A stretch of DNA of 41,734 nt from Lachnospiraceae bacterium (GTDB lineage Bacteria; Bacillota; Clostridia; Lachnospirales; Lachnospiraceae). Where the stretch lies: NCBI GenBank assembly GCA_022768825.1, contig JALEJB010000067.1:1-41734 (forward strand), in the 5' to 3' direction. The notes under the pieces are model-generated. The model was not told the origin of the DNA. It ran no database searches and worked only from the letters and a program-made list of their open reading frames with translations. Position numbers and translations under genes: made by a program. Positions 1 to 8,316 of the stretch are shown here, piece after piece (the stretch's first letter is position 1; every line of letters begins with the position of its first letter).

Positions 1-70
1 CGACCGCACTTTTTAGGAAATATGTCAAGTATTTTTTTGATAAAATATGATATTTTTAGCACAAGAAAAA

Positions 71-108
71 AAGCCCGGAACCCTTGATAAATCAAGGGTT
101 TCGGGCTT
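71..108. terminator. Intrinsic terminator-like hairpin
   Basis: aagcccggaacccttgat / atcaagggtttcgggctt inverted repeat (one G:T-type mismatch) preceded by an A-run. Confidence 0.7.
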
Positions 109-122
109 AAGTTGACCACAGT

Positions 123-249
123 GGTGTCAGACACTGTGAACTTTAAATCCCATGGGATATCATTACTCCGATTGTGCTTACACTCGTCAAGCTCGTCCGC
201 ACAAAAGTCGTAAGATATCCCATGGGATTTTTCCACAGTGTCTGACACC
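123..249. repeat. Imperfect inverted repeat with GGTGTCAGACACT ends and internal ATCCCATGGGAT palindromes
   Basis: Left arm ggtgtcagacactgtg...aatcccatgggatatc (123-161); right arm is the reverse complement (214-249). Confidence 0.75.
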
Positions 250-361
250 TTTTTAAGGTAAAATTCGGATGGGCGGCGTATCCATCATATCAGGTTCCAA
301 ACATTACGGAGCGCAGGGTGCCTTTCCTGCTCGTCGAATTTTATTTAACATAAAAATAGCA

Positions 362-1240
362 TTACCGTTTTTTCACGGTGTCTGACACCAGATGGAATTC
401 TTCAAACAGCTGATTCTGATAATCGCGATCGGAGATAGAACGAAGAATGTCGTCCGTCCGGTCTCTTTCCTGCAACAGGCTATATAACCGGTTCACACGT
501 TGCACCCCTTCTTCTCTGCCTTCTTCCCGATTATCTCTGGCGATCAGTTTTTCTCTCCGTTCAAACGTAAAATCCAATGCTGCCATCTCAAGCACCTCCT
601 CGCGTCTCTTTATAAAAAATTCTGATAAGATACCCTCTTCCACACATTCATCGATCGCACGGCCAACTGCCTTCTTTAACGAATCTGACTCTTTTGCAAA
701 TTTACGTACTTTCTCGACAAATCGTGTATATCCGAACAATACTCGGCTTCGCCGTAACAGTTCCTCATTTTTCCCCGGATTGATATTATAAACCTCACAG
801 GACAATTCCAATTCGTATTCTTCACACGGATGCTCATAGGAATCCGACAGATAAAAGACTTCCTTCTCCGGACGATCTTCCAATCCATTATAAAATACGA
901 CAAATCTCGGTGTTGGAACCGGTATTCGTTTTCTCCCATACAAGTCGTAAGCGTTTTTTTGAATCATGTCCTTCATCATTCCCGAAAAATAGATCAGAAA
1001 TCGAAGTGGCATATTCGGATTAAATGTCGATTGATGCTCATATAGGTTCAGATAGGAATCCAGCAAAAACGACGCATCATTTCTCACTGATAATAAAATC
1101 TTGTCTTCCAGCTTCTGGATCATCACCTGCGACGGATCTGTATAGTGAGATCCATTGACTGCGTTATAGGCATCCAGCGCATGTTCCGGTGTCTCCAAAA
1201 GCATGGAAAACACACTGCTTTTGTACTCTCGTATACTCAT
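362..1240 (-). CDS. Rpn/PD-(D/E)XK nuclease-family transposase-like protein
   Basis: ORF 362-1351; likely start at 1240 (MSIREYKSSVFSMLL...) behind an aaagggga RBS; overall composition and C-terminal EEGREEGVQRVNRLYSLLQE tail resemble Rpn-family proteins of Clostridia. Confidence 0.6.
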   Translation of the reverse strand: MSIREYKSSVFSMLLETPEHALDAYNAVNGSHYTDPSQVMIQKLEDKILLSVRNDASFLLDSYLNLYEHQSTFNPNMPLRFLIYFSGMMKDMIQKNAYDLYGRKRIPVPTPRFVVFYNGLEDRPEKEVFYLSDSYEHPCEEYELELSCEVYNINPGKNEELLRRSRVLFGYTRFVEKVRKFAKESDSLKKAVGRAIDECVEEGILSEFFIKRREEVLEMAALDFTFERREKLIARDNREEGREEGVQRVNRLYSLLQERDRTDDILRSISDRDYQNQLFEEFHLVSDTVKKR

Positions 1241-1594
1241 ATGTACATCCCCTTTCGTCTCAACCTTTTGCAAGGTCAGCAGGAGATGCTTTCTGCCCTG
1301 TTCTCCCGCTTTTTTCATCTTCTTGTGAATAAAAGCAGGAACTATAGTCAATTTGAAATCAGATGACGACTCTGCCTATATCATACGATACGTCCGTCTG
1401 CTTAATAGAATACTCTGCTTTGTATCTATCTTAGCATCCGATCCCAGGAACATCAATAGTTGTAAATATTAAATTTTTATAAAAATTTCACACTTTTTTC
1501 ACGGTGTCAGACACCATTGGTCTTATTGGGATCTAGACTTATTCGTGCGCTGATTTATTACTTACAAAAGTGGGCTCAAAAGAGCCCCCTTAAC

Positions 1595-2929
1595 TTAATG
1601 TTTCAAAACTATCTCATCGTATGCCTCATCGTATTCTACAATTCCTTCGTAACCTTCAGGTAGGTACACACCCTTTGCATCTGTACGTGGAAATTTTACA
1701 AACTCTCCAGTTACTAAGTCAAGAACATCGATATACTCAACCACGTCTTTAGTTGCTTCGTAGCGAGCTTCTTCTCCGGCGTCTTTCTTTTGTTCCCAAG
1801 CTTTAATAAAATCCTTATAGTCTTCTCTCATTTGTTTGAAGAAAGGAACTTCATCCTTATTATCATATTCTGTATTATCAAAAGAGATGCCTTTGTAAGT
1901 AGACTTGGAAGATACACCGTAGAAATTATCATCACTACTTCTTAATAAACGATCTCCTGGCCAATATGGAGTACCAACACCATTAATATCAACAAGATAC
2001 CACTTACCATCTATACATACACTATTCTCAATATGACTAGGTGAATTAACATCAACACATTTAATTCCTAAGTATTCACAAAAAAGCTCAATTGCCTGAG
2101 CGTATGCTTCACAATCACCTTTCTTATCAAAAAGTATCGCATAATAATTTTCGCCACCATCGTATTTATCAGTTCCATTGTACTCTGTGTTCAATACTAA
2201 CCAATTGTATACTGCAGTGATTTTCTCTAATTCAGAAGAAGTAGAAGTGATACCCATATCTGCCATAGCGCTTTTTACTACTGCTAATGCTTCGGCATGC
2301 TGCTTAGATTCTGCACCAAAGGAAACAATTGCCTTTTTGCCATTTGTAAAAGTAACCTGTACTTTTAAACCACAATTTCTACCCGAACTCCATGTAGTTT
2401 CTGGTATAGATCTAAAAGTTGATTTACTGGCTTTAAAACCGGCTACTTTATAAACCGACTTAATACTCTTAACCTTATAACCATTCAAAGTGCGGATCTG
2501 ATATTTCTTACCATATTCAAATCCGTTAACCTGCTCAAAAACTGGAGTCTTTGACTTCTTAGGATCCTTTACAGTTATAACTTTCTTACAAGTATTACCA
2601 TTAGATTCCATAGTAATAGTGGCTTTTCCGGCTTTGATCGGAGTTAAATTACCATTCTCGTCTACTGTCAAAACTTTGGTATTACTTGATTTGAAAGTAG
2701 CACATGATGCGTAAGAATAACTTGCACGTTTAGCTCCACCGCACTTAATTACCATTTCAACTTTTTCACCACGCTGTCCGGCATAAATAGTCATTGGCTC
2801 TGTACTTCTCTTATCAATCACATACTTCTGAACACAATCAGCTGCCTGTGCGCTTGTAGTGGGGACTGCTGTGAAAGTAATTGCTGCTGCTAAAGTAGCA
2901 ATAAGAAATCTTTTTACTTTATTCCACAT
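1595..2929 (-). CDS. Secreted protein with Ig-like (Big2-type) repeat and transglutaminase-like domain
   Basis: Signal peptide; SSNTKVLTVDENGNLTPIKAGKATIT Ig-like motif; GDCEAYAQ...SHIENSVCIDGKWYLVD gives a plausible Cys/His/Asp triad. Confidence 0.75.
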   Translation of the reverse strand: MWNKVKRFLIATLAAAITFTAVPTTSAQAADCVQKYVIDKRSTEPMTIYAGQRGEKVEMVIKCGGAKRASYSYASCATFKSSNTKVLTVDENGNLTPIKAGKATITMESNGNTCKKVITVKDPKKSKTPVFEQVNGFEYGKKYQIRTLNGYKVKSIKSVYKVAGFKASKSTFRSIPETTWSSGRNCGLKVQVTFTNGKKAIVSFGAESKQHAEALAVVKSAMADMGITSTSSELEKITAVYNWLVLNTEYNGTDKYDGGENYYAILFDKKGDCEAYAQAIELFCEYLGIKCVDVNSPSHIENSVCIDGKWYLVDINGVGTPYWPGDRLLRSSDDNFYGVSSKSTYKGISFDNTEYDNKDEVPFFKQMREDYKDFIKAWEQKKDAGEEARYEATKDVVEYIDVLDLVTGEFVKFPRTDAKGVYLPEGYEGIVEYDEAYDEIVLKH

Positions 2930-2964
2930 AATATCTATTTTATATACTCTTTTAAATTTCGAAC

Positions 2965-3078
2965 TTACTCATCTATTGCAGCCTTCAACATTGTATTTAC
3001 GAAAATTTCTTCCAATTCACTTTCAAATCCCATAAACAATATTTCATCAATATCCTCGTGATTAAATGAAAAACCTAA
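2965..3078 (-). pseudogene. 3' remnant of an unidentified coding sequence next to the IS200-like element
   Basis: Open frame FSFNHEDIDEILFMGFESELEEIFVNTMLKAAIDE* runs up to the left-end hairpin of the IS200-like element. Confidence 0.35.
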
Positions 3079-3079
3079 T

Positions 3080-3690
3080 CCCCCAGCTATGCTGGGGAGA
3101 ATGGAGTAAGCAGTAGCGTGTAGGATAACAATAAAAAGCCTCCTGTGTTACAATGGGAAAGGTATCGCAAGCCAATCTCAAAACAAAGGAGGCGGTCCTT
3201 AATAGACAATCAAAGTTTATCACATGTTCGCTGGAAATGCCAGTACCATATAGTTTTTATACCGAAGTATCGGAAGAAGATATTGTATGGCAAGTTAAAA
3301 AGTGATGTAAGAGAAATAATCTCAATACTATGTAAGTATAAGGATGTACAGATTATAGATGGAGCAGTATGTGAAGACCATATACATTTAAGTGTAGCAA
3401 TCCCACCTAAAATAAGTATATCGAGTTTTATGGGATATTTGAAGGGAAAAAGTACGCTAATGCTATATGACAGGCATCCGGAGCTGCAAAGTAAGTGGGA
3501 TAAGTCTTTCTGGGCAAGAGGATATTATGTGTCAACAATTGGTAATATCACAGAAGATGCAATAAAGAAATATATCCAAGAGCAGTCGGAAGAGTCAAGG
3601 AAAGAAGAAAACAGAAGTACCTCTTTATAGAGGACCAGTAACAACGCAGGTGCTGTATGTCCTTCTGGATATAAGCAAGCTATATAATCA
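3080..3690 (+). mobile_element. IS200-like insertion sequence (right end approximate)
   Basis: Left-end hairpin cccccagctatgctgggg at 3080-3097 followed by a single Y1 transposase gene; no tnpB. Confidence 0.7.
3145..3630 (+). CDS. tnpA: IS200/IS605-family Y1 (HUH) transposase TnpA
   Basis: HVRWKCQYHIVFIPKYRKKILYGK, HUH-type DHIHLSV, and C-terminal AIKKYIQEQ with candidate catalytic Tyr. Confidence 0.9.
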   Translation: MLQWERYRKPISKQRRRSLIDNQSLSHVRWKCQYHIVFIPKYRKKILYGKLKSDVREIISILCKYKDVQIIDGAVCEDHIHLSVAIPPKISISSFMGYLKGKSTLMLYDRHPELQSKWDKSFWARGYYVSTIGNITEDAIKKYIQEQSEESRKEENRSTSL

Positions 3691-3707
3691 TAATATTTAA
3701 ATAATAA

Positions 3708-3771
3708 AGGTGTCAGACACTTTGAAAAAATCCCATGGGATTTAAAAGGTTATAGTGTCTGACACCTTTCC
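3708..3771. repeat. Short GGTGTCAGACAC inverted repeat with internal ATCCCATGGGAT
   Basis: aaaggtgtcagacactttgaaaaaatcccatgggatttaaaaggttatagtgtctgacaccttt; same motifs as the 123-249 repeat. Confidence 0.75.
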
Positions 3772-3773
3772 AC

Positions 3774-4721
3774 TTACGAAAAATATACTAACTCATCTTC
3801 CGGTTTTTCTGCCGGTTCTACTGATGTGGCATACAAGACCGGGCCTTTGCCCTTGTACTCCATGGCAAATTCGTATTTGATCTCAGCCGTCACCCAAACC
3901 CATGAACGGTGTTCGAGGCTGTCTGCTTTGTCATATCTGCATTTCATTCCGATAAATTGAATATCGTCCACACAGCAGGTCATGGCAAAACGTCCCGGTA
4001 CAAAGACATCACTTTTCAGCTTTCCCTTTGGCTTATAGACAAGCACCAGGAATTTGACGGTTTTTCCGACGTAATTCTTCGGGTTGTCCATCGCATCCAA
4101 AAACCAGATTCCATAATCCGCATCCGAAATATCCAGAAAATCCTGTGTCATGTCATAGGGCAGTTCTTCCTCATAGTTCTCATCGATGGTTCCGTCCGCG
4201 CGCTCGTAGACAATCTGCGCTTTGCGATTCTTGGCTTTCACGGAACGGCGGAATTTTCCTTTGTCCGTTGCTTCGCTGCAGCGGTTGAAGATCACCACAT
4301 CCGAGATAAAAAACTGCTCCAACATCATCGATCGCATATTATTCAGATACATCTCATAGGTGTTCGCATCTACCGTGGTGAGGGTCTGTACGATCGCCCA
4401 GCCGTCCGGCACATCCAGCTCCAATAACGGTGCCAGCTCCCAGGTTCCGTTATACTCGATAAATACCTGATCCGGTAAATACTGCTGATGAAGCTCATGA
4501 AACTTCTCTCTTGTGATATCTTCCACTTTATCCAAAGTCACAAGCTTTGCATTGATGCTTGCAAGCTTCTTCTCATCTAATTCGATATCACCGTCTTCAC
4601 ACTGGATGATCAAAGTCTTTGCGCCACTGCCAAACTCATTATCGAACAGCGTTTCTTTGATCAGCGTGGTTTTACCACTGTCCATAAATCCGGTGAATAA
4701 ATATACTGGTATCTCTTCCAT
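3774..4721 (-). CDS. CobW-like P-loop GTPase with C-terminal region resembling the YcgQ/TIGR03943 (DUF1980) type
   Basis: GFMDSGKTTLIKETL Walker A; C-terminal GRFAMTCCVDDIQFIGMKC...WVWVTAEI. Confidence 0.65.
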   Translation of the reverse strand: MEEIPVYLFTGFMDSGKTTLIKETLFDNEFGSGAKTLIIQCEDGDIELDEKKLASINAKLVTLDKVEDITREKFHELHQQYLPDQVFIEYNGTWELAPLLELDVPDGWAIVQTLTTVDANTYEMYLNNMRSMMLEQFFISDVVIFNRCSEATDKGKFRRSVKAKNRKAQIVYERADGTIDENYEEELPYDMTQDFLDISDADYGIWFLDAMDNPKNYVGKTVKFLVLVYKPKGKLKSDVFVPGRFAMTCCVDDIQFIGMKCRYDKADSLEHRSWVWVTAEIKYEFAMEYKGKGPVLYATSVEPAEKPEDELVYFS

Positions 4722-4731
4722 GAATTGCTCC

Positions 4732-5886
4732 TTATTTCAGTAAAAACAATTTTTCGATCTCTTCTTCCTTGAGGTCGCAACCGATGACACATAATCTTCC
4801 GGTGTAATCCGGTTCTCCCTCTCGAAGTTCATACTCACCCGGAACCATATCAAAATAGATCCATCCGCCTTCGGCATTCTCAACCATTCCCTTTGCGCGA
4901 AGGATATTTCCATAATCCTCTGTATTTACAAAGGTCTTTAAGATATTTTCAATCTCTGCTTTGGTGTATTTATGCGGTGTCTCTTTTCCCCAGCTTGTAA
5001 ATACATCATCCGCATGGTGATGTCCCTCATGGTCATGATGATGTCCGCAGGAGCATACCCCATTTTCATCATAGTGATGTTCATGGTGATGCTCATGTTC
5101 ATGTTCATGTTCATGTTCATGTTCGTGTTCATGCTCATGGTCATGTTCATGCTCGTGTTCATGCTCATGCTCATGTTCGTGGTCATGATGATGATGTTCA
5201 TGCTCATGCTCATGTTCATGCTCATGATGTTCATGCTCATGATGATCATGCTTTGCCTGCTCTTCTGCCAGCAGCTTCATCTCCAGGGAATCCTGTCCCT
5301 CGATGACCTTTAAGATCGCCTCTCCCGCAATCTGATCCCACGGTGTCGTGATGATCGCAGCCTTTGCATTCAGTTCCTGCATCTGCTTGACACAAAGCTC
5401 CAGCTGCTCTGGTGATGCATTCTGGCTTCTGCTGAGAATAATCGTTGTCGCATACTCGATCTGATTATTGAAAAACTCACCAAATGCTTTCATCTGCTTA
5501 CTTGCCTTGATGGCATTCACTACCGTGATCAAACCATTCAATGCCACGTCATGCGTCTTTTCCACATCGATGACGGACTTCATGACATCGGATAATTTTC
5601 CAACTCCGGAAGGCTCAATCAGAATACGATCCGGATGAAATTTCTCTATAACTTCATTCAGATTTTTTCCGAAATCTCCTACCAGCGAACAACAGATACA
5701 GCCGGAATTCATCTCTGTAATCTCGATTCCCGCATCCTTTAAAAATCCACCGTCGATTCCGACCTCGCCGAATTCATTTTCAATCAGGACAATTTTTTGT
5801 CCGCTGAAAACTTCCTCGATCATTTTTTTAATAAATGTTGTTTTTCCGGCTCCTAAAAATCCGGAAATGATGTCAATTTTTGTCAT
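4732..5886 (-). CDS. CobW/COG0523-family GTP-binding metal chaperone with long His/Glu-rich linker
   Basis: GFLGAGKTTFIKK, GCICCSL (CxCC) motif, ILIEPSG, and a His/Glu/Asp tract of about 75 residues. Confidence 0.9.
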   Translation of the reverse strand: MTKIDIISGFLGAGKTTFIKKMIEEVFSGQKIVLIENEFGEVGIDGGFLKDAGIEITEMNSGCICCSLVGDFGKNLNEVIEKFHPDRILIEPSGVGKLSDVMKSVIDVEKTHDVALNGLITVVNAIKASKQMKAFGEFFNNQIEYATTIILSRSQNASPEQLELCVKQMQELNAKAAIITTPWDQIAGEAILKVIEGQDSLEMKLLAEEQAKHDHHEHEHHEHEHEHEHEHHHHDHEHEHEHEHEHEHDHEHEHEHEHEHEHEHEHHHEHHYDENGVCSCGHHHDHEGHHHADDVFTSWGKETPHKYTKAEIENILKTFVNTEDYGNILRAKGMVENAEGGWIYFDMVPGEYELREGEPDYTGRLCVIGCDLKEEEIEKLFLLK

Positions 5887-5910
5887 TCTTACTACTTCCT
5901 TTCCAGTATC

Positions 5911-7677
5911 CTACATACGATCCGGAGCGCTAAATCCCAGTACACGAATGCATGTCTCCAAGACTCTGCGTGTCAGATCCAGCAATGCAATATAGCTTCG
6001 CTTCAAGCCCTCATTTTCCTCAGACAGGATCTTTGTCTCATGGTAGAAATGGTTGCATGCATTGGACAGATCGTAAATATATGAGCAAACCTTATGAGGA
6101 GCAAGCTCCTGAAAGGCATTCTCGATCACACCATTATATTTTGCCAGCTCAAGCTGAAGTGCTTTCTCACTTTCGGAATTGGCTGCACCGACATACAATC
6201 CCTCCAGCGAATTGTCTGCGGCAGTATATTTGTTTAAGATCGACTTGATCCGGACGATGGTATATAAAATATACGGTCCTGTATTTCCCTCAAATGAAGT
6301 AAATCTCTCTATATCAAAAATATAGTCCTTGGAAGCCTGATTGGACAGATCTCCGTATTTGACTGCCGCAAGTGCAATCTTGGCAGCTGTCTCATGTGCC
6401 TCGTCTTCCGGCATCGTATCGTTTTCGGCAATCTTTGCATACATTTTTTCTTCAATCTCATTGAGCAAGGTTTCCAGACGCATGACTCCGCCTTCTCTTG
6501 TCTTGAACGGCTTTCCATCTTTTCCATTCATCGTACCGAATCCGACAAACTCCAGCTTTGTGGCATCACTGACAAGTTTGGTCTTTCTCGCACAGCGAAA
6601 TACCTGTGTAAAATACAGTTCCTGACGTTTGTCAACGACATAAATGATCTCGTTTGGATCAAAGGTACCCATACGCTGAACGATCGTTGCCAGATCTGTT
6701 GTATTGTATAACGAAGCACCGTCTGATTTCAGAATCATGCATGGCGGAATTTCCTTCGTATCAGTCTCTTCCTTGACATCGACAACCAATGCTCCCTCAC
6801 TGATATAAGCATAGCCGTCATCCTTCATACGGCGAACCATCTCAGGAATATAGCTTTGCGCGTCGCTCTCACCCTTCCATAATTCAAAGGATACGTCCAG
6901 TCTCTTGTAATTGCGTTTTAAATCATCCACAGATACGCGAATGATATGATTCCACAGCGCGCGATAGCCTTTGTTGCCGTGCTGAAGTTCATAGGTTGCC
7001 TGCATCGCTTTCTCTTTGTAACGCTCGTCCTCTTTTGACTTTGCGCTGGCTGTCGGATAAATCTCCTCCAGTTCGGCAATCGTAAACGGAGCCTCCTTTG
7101 GATAGTTTCCTTCAAATGCAGGGTCAAAATACGGCAGATCCGGTTTTCTTTCTTTTAACTCAGTGATGATCAGTCCCATCTGCAAGCCCCAGTCTCCCAA
7201 GTGCACATCGCCGATCATTGTATTGCCCATAAAAATACCCATGCGCTTGATACTCTCGCCGATGACCGCTGAACGCAGATGTCCCACATGAAGCGGTTTT
7301 GCCACGTTTGGTCCGCCGTAATCGATCATGATGGTTTCCGGTTTTTCGGTCTTCTCACAGCCTAATCGCTCGTCCTGCTGCATTCCTTTTAAATATGCTG
7401 ACAGATAGTTTTCTGACAATTTCAGATTTAAAAATCCCGGCTTGACTGCTGATACCTCGGAAAAAAGATCCAATCCTTCCAGCTCTCCTGCGATCTGTTC
7501 TGCAATCTCGATCGGAGCTCGTCCGGCTGCCTTTGCAAGTGCCATTGCTCCGTTACACTGAAACTCGCACAGATCCGGACGATTTGACACGGTGACTCTC
7601 GCATAGCTTTTATCAAAACCCTGATTTTCAAATGCTTCTTCCATCTTTTCGGTGATCAGTTCTAATAGTTTTTTCAT
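5911..7677 (-). CDS. argS: Arginyl-tRNA synthetase
   Basis: PNVAKPLHVGHLRSAVIGESIKR HIGH-type motif; full-length class I architecture. Confidence 0.95.
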   Translation of the reverse strand: MKKLLELITEKMEEAFENQGFDKSYARVTVSNRPDLCEFQCNGAMALAKAAGRAPIEIAEQIAGELEGLDLFSEVSAVKPGFLNLKLSENYLSAYLKGMQQDERLGCEKTEKPETIMIDYGGPNVAKPLHVGHLRSAVIGESIKRMGIFMGNTMIGDVHLGDWGLQMGLIITELKERKPDLPYFDPAFEGNYPKEAPFTIAELEEIYPTASAKSKEDERYKEKAMQATYELQHGNKGYRALWNHIIRVSVDDLKRNYKRLDVSFELWKGESDAQSYIPEMVRRMKDDGYAYISEGALVVDVKEETDTKEIPPCMILKSDGASLYNTTDLATIVQRMGTFDPNEIIYVVDKRQELYFTQVFRCARKTKLVSDATKLEFVGFGTMNGKDGKPFKTREGGVMRLETLLNEIEEKMYAKIAENDTMPEDEAHETAAKIALAAVKYGDLSNQASKDYIFDIERFTSFEGNTGPYILYTIVRIKSILNKYTAADNSLEGLYVGAANSESEKALQLELAKYNGVIENAFQELAPHKVCSYIYDLSNACNHFYHETKILSEENEGLKRSYIALLDLTRRVLETCIRVLGFSAPDRM

Positions 7678-7718
7678 AACTTTGATCCTTTCTTATATAA
7701 GCACATATAAACACAACA

Positions 7719-7743
7719 AAAAAGTGTGCTATGCACACTTTTG
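7719..7743 (-). terminator. Intrinsic terminator downstream of the 169-aa ORF
   Basis: aaaagtgtgc tat gcacactttt stem followed by a T-run on the minus strand. Confidence 0.7.
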
Positions 7744-7761
7744 CGCATATCTCATATTTGT

Positions 7762-8271
7762 TTAGAACGCATCATCCAGCATACTCTGGAATGCGTCATC
7801 CTTCTCAGCCAGAATCGAATCGATCTGACTCTTATGTTCTGCATCCGCACCGGCAGCGCCATACAAACCGGAATTGGCACCGGTTGTAGCATTAAAGGTA
7901 TTCTCCATGCTTGCCTTTACCGCTTCGATCTCCATCTGCTTGATCGCTTCATCCTGTGCTGCCTCGCGATTCAATCGGTCAATGATATCCTGTGCTGCCT
8001 GCATCTGCTCATCCGTCATCTGACTGGTCAGGTTCGCAATCTTTTCTTCCTCTGCGGTTCTTGCAGACTGCGGCGGTGTATTGCTTGATGCAACGGAAGC
8101 AACATTGCCGGAGTTCACCTGATCCATCGATACGACCTCTACCTCCGGTTTTGGCTTCTTTCGCGGTTCAACCCCAAGCTCTTCCGGTGTCATATAATGG
8201 ACATTCCACCATTTGACCACACTATGCTGCATTTTTTCTTTTTTATCGCGTTCTGCTATCAAATCTTTCAT
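7762..8271 (-). CDS. Hypothetical protein (169 aa)
   Basis: Single long ORF in operon-like spacing with neighbours; no recognised domain. Confidence 0.6.
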   Translation of the reverse strand: MKDLIAERDKKEKMQHSVVKWWNVHYMTPEELGVEPRKKPKPEVEVVSMDQVNSGNVASVASSNTPPQSARTAEEEKIANLTSQMTDEQMQAAQDIIDRLNREAAQDEAIKQMEIEAVKASMENTFNATTGANSGLYGAAGADAEHKSQIDSILAEKDDAFQSMLDDAF

Positions 8272-8316
8272 ATCATTATTATATCCAATTACAAAAATAA
8301 TTCAACTGTCTGATTA

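Noticed and set aside
3909-4427. 172-aa plus-strand ORF antisense to the CobW-like gene
   Set aside because: Shadow ORF of the minus-strand gene with no domain or RBS
5010-5252. CRISPR-like or tandem non-coding repeat array
   Set aside because: Short CATGCT/CATGTT-type units with no unique spacers, fully explained by the His/Glu tract of the minus-strand CobW gene
4938-5313. Met-rich ORFs on both strands (4938-5249 minus, 4972-5313 plus)
   Set aside because: Alternative-frame products of the His/Glu codon repeat
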